Source: VAZQ01 sp046733355
GTDB lineage: Bacteria > Pseudomonadota > Alphaproteobacteria > Rhizobiales > Xanthobacteraceae
Assembly: GCA_046733355.1 (NCBI GenBank)
Contig: JBKPOZ010000038.1
Coordinates: 23,911-87,910, forward strand
Reading direction: 5' to 3'
DNA: 64,000 nucleotides
In this document: positions 1-8,823 of the stretch, one piece after another
Position numbering within the stretch: position 1 is the first letter of the stretch
How the letters are laid out: each line of letters opens with the position of its first letter
Translations under genes and position numbers: made by a program
Notes under the pieces: generated by a model
The model's database searches: none
The model's input: the letters and a program-made list of their open reading frames with translations, nothing else
Told to the model about the DNA's origin: nothing

Positions 1-641
1 AGTGTATAGAGCCGGTTGAATACGATCCCGTAACGCTCGCGCAGCACCCGCCGGTAATGCGCCTCAAGACTGGTCTGGGGGGGCGGCAATGCTGCCCCTT
101 GGGGGTTATAGACGAGATTGAGAATGAGCTCCGTCCCATCGCGCCCATAACCCAGACCGTTCAGTTGCTGCAGCGCGCGGATCGAACTTTCGAACACGCC
201 TTTGCCACGCTGCCGATCGACGTTGCTCGCAAGGTAACATGGCAGCGAGGCGACGATCTCGACCTGCCAATTTGCCAGAAACCCGGCGAGGTCTTCCTGG
301 CCGCGGACTTCGAGGATGGTCAGGTTGCATCTGTCCATCACCTTGATTTCCATTTCGCGCGCCGCCGCGACCATGCGGCGGAAATTTGCATTCAGCTCGG
401 GAGCGCCGCCGGTGATGTCCAGAGTGGAAAGAGGGCTGCGTGCGAGGAAAGCGAGCACTTCATCCGCCACGTCAGCCGGCATTTCCTCCTTGCGCCTGGG
501 GCCGGCATTGACGTGACAATGCATGCAGGATTGGTTGCAGCGATAGCCGAGATTGACCTGCAGCGTTTCCAGGCGGCGCCGCCGCACGCCCGGAAAGGCA
601 ATCTTCTCAAGCCGGTAGCGGATTTGATGCGTATCGCGCAT
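1..641 (-). CDS. arsS: ArsS-type radical SAM protein (partial, C-terminus off window)
   Basis: Read on the minus strand from ATG at 641, the frame stays open to the left edge, so the C-terminal third is missing. The N-terminal part carries the radical SAM cluster motif CNQSCMHC (CX3CX2C) preceded by 'LETLQVNLGYR', then 'HCHVNAGP' and 'TLDITGGAPELN', the typical start of the arsenosugar-biosynthesis radical SAM family ArsS. Family knowledge: ArsS acts after the ArsM methyltransferase to attach the deoxyadenosyl moiety in arsenosugar synthesis. No ArsM is visible here, so the substrate is inferred from similarity only. An in-frame TTG near 680 is an alternative start. A long open frame on the opposite strand is its shadow. 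Confidence 0.85.
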   Translation of the reverse strand, partial: MRDTHQIRYRLEKIAFPGVRRRRLETLQVNLGYRCNQSCMHCHVNAGPRRKEEMPADVADEVLAFLARSPLSTLDITGGAPELNANFRRMVAAAREMEIKVMDRCNLTILEVRGQEDLAGFLANWQVEIVASLPCYLASNVDRQRGKGVFESSIRALQQLNGLGYGRDGTELILNLVYNPQGAALPPPQTSLEAHYRRVLRERYGIVFNRLYT

Positions 642-694
642 GCGGAGAGCATTGCATGCGCACGGAGCACCGCTCAACAACTTCGCGTGACGAG

Positions 695-1471
695 TTAACG
701 CGCGGGAAGGGGAGCGGCAATCGCGCTGCCGTCATCGAGCCCGAGGCGCCCAAAACCGGGAAGCTTCAGCGCCGGATGGCGCACATCGAGGCCGGCGACG
801 AGGCCCAGGAAATTGACTTCGAGGCCCTCAATCCATCCGACTTTGACGCCGAGAAGGCCCCACAACGATGCCTCAATGCCCGTGCGGCTGTCGGTGAGCC
901 CGATATACGGCTCACTGCGGAAATCCTTGCCCACGGCGTTTGGCGGCAGGGCTACTTCCAGCTCCGGCACCGCACGCAAAACGGCGGCCGTGAACGTGTT
1001 GCTGTTGGGTCCCGGCCATATGCGGTAGTCCCCGGAATGGCTGTAACTGTAAGCGCGGATCGCATCCTGCACCCTTGGAATGAGCGCAGTGGCATGCTCG
1101 CCGCGAATGTCCACGAGCACGCGCGGCGTGTCCCCGAACCAGCGGCCGTCGGGATCCCATCCGTTGAGTCGCACCGGGTGTCCCCAGCCGACCACGTCAT
1201 AGCGGCTCCAGGTGGTGGCGTTCTGCGGCTTGAACACGACCCAGCTGTGCACGGCGAAAATGCCCTTCCACCGTCCGGTCCGACCCGTAAAGACAAGCAG
1301 GCGGGCGTCGCGATCCGCGCTCGCGGGCGGCAACATGCCCACGCTCGACCAGTCAGCGTCGCGGTAGCTGCGCGGATGCTGTTTTGTCGCGTAGAACGCG
1401 GCATGCGCCGCGAGCGGGATGATGAACAGGACTAGGACAGCGAGGAGCACTTTTCGGAGCGGGTTATGCAT
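695..1471 (-). CDS. DUF3750 family protein
   Basis: A protein of about 258 residues beginning MHNPLRKVLL, with a hydrophobic N-terminal segment (residues about 7-25) that looks like a membrane anchor or signal peptide. The body has the DUF3750 hallmarks 'GIFAVHSWVVFKP', 'DVVGWGHPVRLNGWDPDGRW' and 'YSHSGDYRIWPGPNSNTF'. The family is common in proteobacteria and has no established function; conserved His, Cys-free and Asn-rich stretches hint at a periplasmic hydrolase-like fold, but that is speculation. The frame extends to a TTG at 1486, but the ATG at 1471 is preferred. It lies about 50 bp upstream of the ArsS gene on the same strand. Confidence 0.8.
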   Translation of the reverse strand: MHNPLRKVLLAVLVLFIIPLAAHAAFYATKQHPRSYRDADWSSVGMLPPASADRDARLLVFTGRTGRWKGIFAVHSWVVFKPQNATTWSRYDVVGWGHPVRLNGWDPDGRWFGDTPRVLVDIRGEHATALIPRVQDAIRAYSYSHSGDYRIWPGPNSNTFTAAVLRAVPELEVALPPNAVGKDFRSEPYIGLTDSRTGIEASLWGLLGVKVGWIEGLEVNFLGLVAGLDVRHPALKLPGFGRLGLDDGSAIAAPLPAR

Positions 1472-1654
1472 GAAATAGGTAGACAATCAGCAGCCCGAAT
1501 ATGGCTCTAGCTTCGGGCGCTTACACGAGCAATGCGGCACGGCGGCACATTAAAAATCGCTAAGTCCCTTCTCCGCGGGTTTGTCCGCCGCAGCTGCGCC
1601 TGCTTTTAACAAGCAAGGCCATGGCGGCGAGAGTAGGGCGATGCGTCCTGCTTC

Positions 1655-3010
1655 CTATCGCACCCGGTTTCCGCTCACCGTGACATGCGCATATGCTCGC
1701 TGCCCGTCTTTGCCAAATCGCCCGTCACAGGGGCGGAGCGGAGCATTCCCACGACGGCGCCTCTGACTGTATCTGAGATCACGTAATTGGCGATCAGCGC
1801 GGTTCCTGCGCCGGGCGCGACGGAAACGGCAATGCCGATGGTGCATTTGCGTACCACGTTGCCGGTTGCGGCGATATCGCGCAGGTAGGGACCCGAGCCC
1901 AGCAGGATGCCCGCTGTCGGCGCATTCTCGATCACATTGGCGCTGACCGTGGTGTCGGCCTCGACCGCGATGCCGATGCCGCCGCCATCGCGCAGATCCG
2001 TACCTGCGGGCCGTCGCGCGAGCAGATTGCGTACGATATTGCCCTGCACCACCGCAAGTCGGCCGCCCTCATTGAAATTCGTGACCGAAATACCGATGGC
2101 TGCGGATTCGATGCGGTTGCTTGCAATGATCGCCCCCTCGAAACCGAACTCCGCATAGATCGCAACCTCGCGCGCATTGCTGATAGTGTTGCCCTCGACG
2201 TGCAGATTGGACGCCGCATTGCCGCGCACGGCCGAAAAGGCGCAATCGCGGATGCGATTGCCTCGCACGATCACGTTCGCCGCGCGAAAGATGCTGATGG
2301 CGTTGCCGTATTGGCCGGAGCCGCCGAGCCGGTTTTCTATGTAGTCAATCCGATTATCGACGAGCATGCCCCCATCATCGCCCGCAAACGATCGCCACAC
2401 CTGGATGCCCACATTGCCTGCGCCATTGATCTGATTGCGTGCAATGAGAAAGCCGCGCGAGTCGAAAATGTGGATCGCCACATCCTCAATGTGAGTGAAG
2501 CTCGAGTCGCTCAATTCTCCCGCGCAGCCGATTGCGACGAGCGCAGTGCCGGCCGACGCGCCAAACGCGCAATTTGCGATCTTCACGCCCTGACAAGTTT
2601 TCGAGGTGCACAAGCCCTTTTCTGTCCGGGAGCTTCTTGTGAGCGCCGTCGAACACGAGACCTGTCAGCGTCGTGTAATCGCCGCCAGCACCGCTAATGA
2701 GCGATGCGCCTTCCCGCGAAAGCATGAGGGTGGTAGCCCCGCGTGTGCCTGAAAGCTGCGCCCCAGGCGGCAGCGTGAGATTGCTGGCGCGGTAGACGCC
2801 CGCGGGAAGCACCAGAGCGGTGCGCGTACGCGCACATTCGTCGATCGCCTGCTGGAGAGCGGGGCTTTGGTCTTCGGAGCTTCCCCGCCGCAGCTCCAAT
2901 TCCGCCTGCCTGGGGCAGCTCGGCCCCGCAAGGGTGCTCTTGGCCCATGCAGCCGAAGCGGCGGAGCTGGCCGCAAATGCCAACAGAAGGCGACGACGAT
3001 CGAGAGACAT
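1655..3010 (-). pseudogene. TIGR03808-type Tat-secreted right-handed repeat protein, frameshifted twice
   Basis: The N-terminus (start 3010) carries a twin-arginine signal, MSLDRRRLLLAF, followed by a hydrophobic stretch and AWA. After about 140 residues ('GLVHLENLSG') the frame is lost near 2590 at a GGGC run, and homology resumes one frame over as 'VKIANCAFGASAG'. That frame gives the parallel beta-helix repeats ('GNRIRDCAFSAVRG', 'VSANVIENAPTAGI'). Near 1700 it shifts again: the expected C-terminal tail 'YAHVTVSGNRVR' lies in a third frame ending at 1655. The joined product would be about 450 residues, the usual size of this family of Tat-exported, pectate-lyase-like repeat proteins. Two single-base changes therefore explain the breaks; whether they are decay or sequencing indels is open. 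Confidence 0.75.
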
Positions 3011-3063
3011 GGCGGAGGCTCACGGGCCAGCCTAAGCGCCCTGATGAATCGAGGCTTAAACAC

Positions 3064-3684
3064 CTAACGCATGAGCGGGACCATCGCTCGTATCATGGCT
3101 TCGCCAGCGCGTACGAGATCCTCGTGCGTGATGCGGAACCGCCGTCCGGAGCTCGACTGCGGGCGACCGACCGAAGGCACATGTACGAACGCGGTCAGCC
3201 GCGGCGCGCCGTTGCGTGCAGAAGCGCGTGAGGCGTGCCAGCAGAGATAGTTGCACAGATAGCTTCCGGCATTCCGCGAAAGCATGCAGGGAACGTCTGC
3301 CCATTGTGCCGCCCGCAACAAGCGCAGGGCGGGCGTGGCCAGGGGCAACTCCGCGGCCGCGCCATCGAGGATTCTACTGCCGAGGGGAAGGCGGCGGTCC
3401 ACATCCGGAAGCGTGCGCGCAAGCGCGTTGCGCGCTCGCGTCTCGATGCGCAGGTGGTGCGTGCGCGCGGCAAGGCCGAACATGATCAATGCGTCGGGCT
3501 TTTGCGCCTTCAGCAGCACGGGCAACTCACGATCGATGGCCTCGTAGCTCACGCGAAAGACGTGTCCGACGCGCCGCAGACTTGTGGGATTGCATGTCCG
3601 CGCAAGTTCCGCCACCAGCGCTTCGGTGGGGTTGAACGGTGCGCCGGGAAAGGAACCGAAACCTGTAATGAGAAGGGTGCGCAC
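3064..3684 (-). CDS. pcp: Pyrrolidone-carboxylate peptidase-like protein (peptidase C15)
   Basis: Starts with GTG at 3684, three bases after the stop of the preceding isomerase gene, so the two are probably cotranscribed. The 206-residue product fits the C15 family length. Visible motifs are 'ITGFGSFPGAPFNPTE' at the N-terminus, 'SRNAGSYLCNYL' around residue 140, containing the nucleophile Cys, and 'FVHVP' with the catalytic His. Family members remove N-terminal pyroglutamate from peptides in the cytoplasm. The segment 'MFGLAARTHHLRIETRARN' matches the substrate-pocket region. Actual specificity is inferred. Confidence 0.85.
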   Translation of the reverse strand: MRTLLITGFGSFPGAPFNPTEALVAELARTCNPTSLRRVGHVFRVSYEAIDRELPVLLKAQKPDALIMFGLAARTHHLRIETRARNALARTLPDVDRRLPLGSRILDGAAAELPLATPALRLLRAAQWADVPCMLSRNAGSYLCNYLCWHASRASARNGAPRLTAFVHVPSVGRPQSSSGRRFRITHEDLVRAGEAMIRAMVPLMR

Positions 3685-3687
3685 GCT

Positions 3688-4341
3688 CTACCTGCGGCGG
3701 TCGGCGGCACGAGGCCGCGCGAGGATTTCGTCCGTTTTTGCTTTGTCGGTCGTGAGCCTTCCCTGCAGATGCGCTTGCAGGAAGGGCAACCTGTCGTTTC
3801 CCCAAAAAATTTCGCGATCAACCACAAAGCTGGGCACGCCGAATACCCCCGCCGCAATCGCGCCTTCCGTTTGCTGCCGAAGCCGCTGCTTGATGTCTTC
3901 GCTTTGCGCCCTGCGCAGAAGCGCATTTCCGTCAACGCCGGCGCTGCTCGCGACTTCTGCGATCACGGCATCGCTGGTGATGTCGCGCCCCGCGCTCCAA
4001 GCCGCATCGAGAAGCGCTACCGCAAGCCTCTCGCGCATTCTCTCATCGTCGATGGCAGACGTGACCCGAAGCGGTTTGAGCGGATTGAACGGATGCGCAG
4101 GGGGACTCTTGAATTCCAATCGCAGATGGATCGCCCAACGCTGCGCGTCCAGGAACGTGTAACGACGCTTGGCCGGAATTTCCGCGGGCCCGACATTCGA
4201 ATGATGGTCCAACAGTCCGGCAAAAAGCACCGGCACATAGCGGAATGTCGCCTCCGCGCAGTCCCGCACGGCCTGAAGCTGATGCGCGGCAAGCCACGCA
4301 TAGGGACTGACGAAATCGAAATAAAAATCCACCTCTTTCAT
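3688..4341 (-). CDS. 2-hydroxychromene-2-carboxylate isomerase family (DsbA-like) protein
   Basis: The 217-residue protein begins 'MKEVDFYFDFVSPYAWLA', the signature opening of the DsbA-like / GST-kappa family to which 2-hydroxychromene-2-carboxylate isomerase belongs; an active-site Ser replaces the thioredoxin CxxC ('FVSPYAW'). A helical insert follows, then the cis-Pro region 'GVFGVPSFVVDREIFWGNDRL'. These enzymes use glutathione to isomerise aromatic degradation intermediates, but many genomic members have unknown substrates and no naphthalene-type pathway is seen here. It sits between the patatin and the C15 peptidase genes with gaps of 9 and 3 bp, which suggests one transcript. Confidence 0.85.
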   Translation of the reverse strand: MKEVDFYFDFVSPYAWLAAHQLQAVRDCAEATFRYVPVLFAGLLDHHSNVGPAEIPAKRRYTFLDAQRWAIHLRLEFKSPPAHPFNPLKPLRVTSAIDDERMRERLAVALLDAAWSAGRDITSDAVIAEVASSAGVDGNALLRRAQSEDIKQRLRQQTEGAIAAGVFGVPSFVVDREIFWGNDRLPFLQAHLQGRLTTDKAKTDEILARPRAADRRR

Positions 4342-4350
4342 GGCCAGCCT

Positions 4351-5427
4351 TCAGAGGTATTTTGCGCGAATATCGATTGTCGATTCGACGCCGATCCGTT
4401 CGAGATGCTGCGCGATCCAGCCGTCCGCGCGCTCGTATCCGACCTCGTGCAGATAGCTAAGAAACTCCCAATCCGCATTGTACTTGCTGCTCGCCCCAAG
4501 CGTTTGCATCATGTCATCCGCCTCGATCGCGTGCATGAGCATGCGCTTGAGGCTGCCATCGGCAATTTTTGCTTCATCGATCAGCCTGGTGACGAACGCA
4601 ATCGCACGCATTTCGCGAAAAAGCGAGGAATTGAAGCTGATCTCGTTGATGCGGTCGATGATTTCCGGCGCCGTCCTCGGGATCGTCCTACGTTCGGTCG
4701 GGTTGATGTGCACCACGATGATGTCCCTGCTTTGGCATTCGTATATGAGCGGAAAAAGTGCGGGATTGCCCATATACCCGCCGTCCCAGAAGAACTCGCC
4801 GCCGATTTCGACTGCCTGATGCAGCAAGGGCAGGCAGGCAGACGCGAGCACGCACGCGCTGCTGATTTCTCGGCTGGTGAATATGCGCACCTTGCCGGTG
4901 CGCACGTTCGTCGCGCACAGGAACAGCTTGACCGGGCACTCGTGGCGCAGTCTCCGGAAGTCGACAACTTGCTCAAGGATAGACTTGAGCGGGTTGTAGT
5001 TGAAAGGGTTGAATTGATAGGGAGAAAAAATCCGACTCAGCAGATCCAGCAACAAGTACCCGGGGGAGTGAGTCAGCGCATAATTGCGCGTGAGCCGGTC
5101 ATACCAGGAAGGCTGGAGAGGACTGGATCGCGCAAGCTCCGCTGCCCGTCGCCAGAAATCCGCGAGCGCTTGCACCGCACCCTCTCGCCCGCCTGCAACG
5201 AGTCCCTGGGCAAGCACAACGGCATTGATCCCCCCCGCGCTTGTCGCGCTGATGCCTTCGATCTTGAGCCCAGGCTCGTCCAGCAGGCGGTGCAGCACAC
5301 CCCAGGTGAACGCGCCGTGCGCACCTCCGCCTTGCAACGCAAGGTTGGCAATTTTCACTTCCGGCACGCCTGCAGGACCCGCGGCGTGAGTTGAGCGCCA
5401 GCGAAATTCATCATCGCCTTCGTTCAA
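4351..5427 (-). CDS. Patatin-like phospholipase
   Basis: About 358 residues. The patatin hallmarks are in order: oxyanion-hole 'LALQGGGAHGAFTWGVL' near residue 30, nucleophile elbow 'ISATSAGGINA' near residue 60 and the catalytic Asp in 'FFWDGGYMGNPAL' near residue 215. The elbow reads A-T-S-A-G where the family usually has G-x-S-x-G, so the first glycine is replaced by alanine. No signal peptide is evident, so a cytoplasmic or membrane-associated lipid acyl hydrolase is inferred. The longest frame starts at a TTG (5427); a GTG about 20 codons downstream is another possibility. It lies 23 bp from meaB and 9 bp from the next gene, consistent with an operon. Confidence 0.88.
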   Translation of the reverse strand: MNEGDDEFRWRSTHAAGPAGVPEVKIANLALQGGGAHGAFTWGVLHRLLDEPGLKIEGISATSAGGINAVVLAQGLVAGGREGAVQALADFWRRAAELARSSPLQPSWYDRLTRNYALTHSPGYLLLDLLSRIFSPYQFNPFNYNPLKSILEQVVDFRRLRHECPVKLFLCATNVRTGKVRIFTSREISSACVLASACLPLLHQAVEIGGEFFWDGGYMGNPALFPLIYECQSRDIIVVHINPTERRTIPRTAPEIIDRINEISFNSSLFREMRAIAFVTRLIDEAKIADGSLKRMLMHAIEADDMMQTLGASSKYNADWEFLSYLHEVGYERADGWIAQHLERIGVESTIDIRAKYL

Positions 5428-5450
5428 CGCATCCTGCGATTTAATGCATC

Positions 5451-6428
5451 CTACAGCTTCAGCGCGGCGGCGATCTCCTCGACGGCAAGCGACGGCGACA
5501 TCTTTCCCGCCGCAACTGCTGCCTCGATCCGGGGGAGCTTGGTCTTGAGCGCCGAATCCGAACGCAGGCGTGCAAACATTCGCTCCTCAAGCATTGTCCA
5601 CATCCATTTCACCTGCTGCTCCCGCCTGCGGGTCTCGAGCTCTCCCGATTTCGTCATACGCTCGCGATGATCGAGTACGCTGGCCCACAGCTCGGGAATG
5701 CCCTCTCCAGTCAAGGCCGAGCAGGTCAGTACCGGCGGAGACCAGGTGGCGCTGCGCGGCGCCAGAATGTGGAGGGCGCCACGGTATTCCGCCGCCGCTG
5801 CCTTGGCGCGCTTGACATTGTCACCGTCAGCCTTGTTTACGGCGATCATGTCGGCAAGCTCGACCATGCCTTTCTTCAATCCTTGCAGCTCGTCACCGGC
5901 TCCGGGAAGCATCAGCACCAGAAAGAAGTCCGTCATGTCCGCGACGACTGTTTCGGCTTGGCCGGTCCCCATCGTTTCGACCAGCACGCATTCGAACCCC
6001 GCGGCTTCAAGGATCAGCATCGACTCGCGCGTTTTCGCCGCCACCCCCCCGAGGGTGCCGGAGGAAGGGGAGGGCCGGATGAATGCGTTGGGATCATTGG
6101 CGAGCCGCGCCATGCGCGTCTTATCGGCCAGAATCGAGCCCCCGGTGCGCGTCGACGACGGATCGACTGCAAGCACAGCCACCCTCCGGCTTTGCCCGGT
6201 AAGGTACGTGCCGAGCGCATCGATCGCGGTCGATTTGCCCACGCCCGGGGCGCCGGTTATGCCGACGCGCACGGCACTGCCGGTCAATGGTAACAATTCC
6301 TGCAACAGCTCGCGTGCGGCTTTCTGATGATCCGCGCGCCGGCTTTCGGTCAGCGTGATGGCGCGCGCAATGACTGAGCGATCACCGCCGCGAATCCCGC
6401 GCGCGAGCGAAACGGTATCGGTGCTCAT
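5451..6428 (-). CDS. meaB: Methylmalonyl-CoA mutase-associated GTPase MeaB
   Basis: The protein (about 325 residues from MSTDTVSLARG at 6428) is a G3E-family P-loop GTPase: Walker A 'GITGAPGVGKSTAIDALG', then 'VLAVDPSSTRTGGSILADKTRM', 'VETMGTGQAE' and the base-recognition motif 'AVNKADGDN'. This is the MeaB/ArgK family, which gates adenosylcobalamin loading into methylmalonyl-CoA mutase and protects the enzyme from inactivation. The mutase genes lie on the same strand but about 8.7 kb away (15.1-19.2 kb), rather than adjacent as in many genomes. The longer frame (to 6449) is possible but the ATG at 6428 matches the family start better. Confidence 0.93.
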   Translation of the reverse strand: MSTDTVSLARGIRGGDRSVIARAITLTESRRADHQKAARELLQELLPLTGSAVRVGITGAPGVGKSTAIDALGTYLTGQSRRVAVLAVDPSSTRTGGSILADKTRMARLANDPNAFIRPSPSSGTLGGVAAKTRESMLILEAAGFECVLVETMGTGQAETVVADMTDFFLVLMLPGAGDELQGLKKGMVELADMIAVNKADGDNVKRAKAAAAEYRGALHILAPRSATWSPPVLTCSALTGEGIPELWASVLDHRERMTKSGELETRRREQQVKWMWTMLEERMFARLRSDSALKTKLPRIEAAVAAGKMSPSLAVEEIAAALKL

Positions 6429-6636
6429 GCGAACGCGGCACAAGGCCACGAATTTGCCTCACCCTTGGCCCGCGGCACGGCTGCGCCGGTCGTTTGTGCA
6501 TTGGTATTTGCCGCGTAATTCAAGGAGATAACGACCTTCGTTCAGGGGCTGGTGTCCATTTGCTTCGGCGTGACAAACATTTTCCCGCACTCTTTCGGCT
6601 GAGCTATCATAGCCGGCCGTCTGCCGGGAGGCATGC

Positions 6637-8793
6637 ATGGGGATTCGGGCGCTCGCATCAGCCGTTTGCGCGTTGGCCGCCATGGCGAGTTTGGGCGCGA
6701 CTTCAAGCTCCGCTGGCGGCTTGGTCTGGGAAGTGGAAAATCCATTCCGCTTCTTCAAGGACCAGAAATCATTTGCACTGCATGAAGCGGCGTTCGCCTC
6801 CGTGCGCGGCGATGGGGTGCCGCCGTCGAATCCTGTGCTGCGCACCGAAAGGCTCCTGAACGATCCCGATTGCCGGGACGTCTCCACCCCGGACCGCTGC
6901 GCTGCTACCGCCGGCCGCCGTTTCCAGCAAAGCCGCATGGGTTGGGCGGCACAGACGCTCGGCAATAGCTGTTATGAAAGAGACGGGCGGCCGCGGCGCT
7001 ACCCCGCAGTGTGCGAACGCACATATTCCTGGGGCCGCGTGAAAGAAGATTACGTGTTGCCCGATGCCCACACGGTAAATGTGTGGGTGGCACCCGATGC
7101 TAGGGCGGACCCGGCGGCCGAATGCGTGTGGACCTGGCAGCCGCGCCGGCCGAACGGCAAGTCGGAAACGCGGCGCCTTCCCTGCAAGCAAAGGCTTACG
7201 ATCGCGAGAGTGCCCTATGCACTCGAGCGTGCCCATTCCGGCGTCTCGGTCAGGGTGACATTGCCGGACGGACGCGAGCTTGCCGAGCCCGAGCTGATCG
7301 TCGACGACCTCTTCATCGTTGCGCTTGGGGATTCGTTTGCTTCAGGAGAAAGCAACCCCGATCAGCCGGTGCAGTTCAGCGCCTTGCGCGAAATGGTGTA
7401 CGATCCGAGCCTCGCACAGTCCTACGGCGTGGCGCGAGCGCTGCCGGACAAAACGGCGCCGGGATACGGGCTTGCCTCCAGCGAGTCCAATCCAAAGGTT
7501 CTGCCACGACGCTATATGGAGGACGAGGCGGCGGACCGTTATTACCCGCTTGGCTCGCGGGATTTCATAGTTGGCTTCGAAAAGGCCAGCGCGCGCTGGC
7601 TCAGCCGCGATTGTCATCGCTCGCAATACGGCTATCCGCTGCGCGTGGCGATGCAGCTTGCCCTGGAGAACCGGCATCGCTCCGTCACATTCGCGACGTT
7701 CGCCTGCTCGGGCGCTGAGATCGATCACGGGCTTTTTGGCGAGATGAAGCCGCGTGAGGCCGCGCGCGAGCTACCGGGCGGCAAGGTCGCCGCACAGCTC
7801 GATCAGCTCACGGATCTTATCTGCCGCGGCGCGCACGCGCAGCGCGGGACCTACACGCTGCCGGCCTATGCTCACGGGCACACGGCGATTGCCGACCAGC
7901 AGATTGCGAAAAACTGGTGCCCGCCGCAGTTGCGCAAGCGCCCCATCGACTTGGTGCTGCTCTCCATCGGCGGCAACGACGTCGGTTTCGGAGCGCTCGC
8001 GGCCTTTTCGCTCACCGAGCAGCTTTCTGATCTCGCGCCCATTGCGGGCCTTTTCGGCGGCTCAATGCATTTCGGGCCGCAGTTCTCCCGCGTGTATCTC
8101 GATGTGCTCGACAGGCGCATGAAGGCGTTGAAAGACGCGCTGCGCGATGGCTTTGGCATCCCGCCGGCGCGCGTGGTGCAGTCCTCCTACGAGCCCATCC
8201 AGTTCGATGAAGCGGGAGGGCTGTGCGGGCTGGAGCCGACGCTCGGCATGGATGTGCATGCCGGGCTGCGGCTGAGACGTGAGCACCTTGGCGAGACCGC
8301 GCGGTTTGTGAACGAGTTGTTAAAGCGCCTTGAATGCATCTCCAGCACAAAGGGCCGCGCTGATTGTCCCGCTCATTTGGTGACGGGCAGCGGGACTGGG
8401 TTTGCGCTGGTAACGGAGCACATTCCCGAGTTCAGCAAGCGCGGCCTTTGCGCGCGCGACCCGAAGCATCCTGTCACGGACGGCTCGCTCATGCGTGTGC
8501 CGCGCCGGCCCGGCAATGGGGATGCATTCCGGCCCTACTCGCCGGCTGTCACTTTGCCTTACGCTCACCGCTGGCGGCTATTTCGCACCCCCAACGACGC
8601 GTTCCTGACCGCGAATACGCATCACGAGGGCACGCCGCTCTTCGACATTCTGCAGCCAGCCTATGCGGCGCTGTACAGCGGGGCCATTCATCCTACGGCC
8701 GAGGCACACGCCATCGTCGCCGATCATGTGCTGCCGCATGCACGGCGCATCTTCGATCCCGCGCCCGCGGTACAGGAGAGCAGCCTGCGCTAG
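6637..8793 (+). CDS. Large secreted SGNH/GDSL-type hydrolase-like protein
   Basis: A 718-residue protein with an N-terminal signal peptide ending near 'ATSSSAGG'. The SGNH domain begins about residue 225 with the block I motif 'VALGDSFASGESN'; block III-like 'VLLSIGGNDVGFG' is at about residue 445 and the terminal 'GAIHPTAEAHAIVADH' supplies the block V His (the usual DxxH Asp is replaced: AIHPTAEAH). About 220 residues precede the domain and long insertions separate the blocks, with many Cys residues suggesting disulfides in the periplasm. Similar large proteins occur in other Hyphomicrobiales as SGNH-like hydrolases with unknown substrate. It diverges from meaB and converges on the FAD oxidoreductase gene (30 bp gap). 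Confidence 0.8.
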   Translation: MGIRALASAVCALAAMASLGATSSSAGGLVWEVENPFRFFKDQKSFALHEAAFASVRGDGVPPSNPVLRTERLLNDPDCRDVSTPDRCAATAGRRFQQSRMGWAAQTLGNSCYERDGRPRRYPAVCERTYSWGRVKEDYVLPDAHTVNVWVAPDARADPAAECVWTWQPRRPNGKSETRRLPCKQRLTIARVPYALERAHSGVSVRVTLPDGRELAEPELIVDDLFIVALGDSFASGESNPDQPVQFSALREMVYDPSLAQSYGVARALPDKTAPGYGLASSESNPKVLPRRYMEDEAADRYYPLGSRDFIVGFEKASARWLSRDCHRSQYGYPLRVAMQLALENRHRSVTFATFACSGAEIDHGLFGEMKPREAARELPGGKVAAQLDQLTDLICRGAHAQRGTYTLPAYAHGHTAIADQQIAKNWCPPQLRKRPIDLVLLSIGGNDVGFGALAAFSLTEQLSDLAPIAGLFGGSMHFGPQFSRVYLDVLDRRMKALKDALRDGFGIPPARVVQSSYEPIQFDEAGGLCGLEPTLGMDVHAGLRLRREHLGETARFVNELLKRLECISSTKGRADCPAHLVTGSGTGFALVTEHIPEFSKRGLCARDPKHPVTDGSLMRVPRRPGNGDAFRPYSPAVTLPYAHRWRLFRTPNDAFLTANTHHEGTPLFDILQPAYAALYSGAIHPTAEAHAIVADHVLPHARRIFDPAPAVQESSLR

Positions 8794-8823
8794 ATGTTAG
8801 TGCCTCCTCTGCCGGAGTGCGGA

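Noticed and set aside
656..1435. 259-residue plus-strand frame
   Set aside because: Opposite the DUF3750 gene and without any family feature.
3235..5394. 719-residue open frame on the plus strand
   Set aside because: Shadow of the peptidase, isomerase and patatin genes, all of which have clear catalytic motifs on the minus strand.
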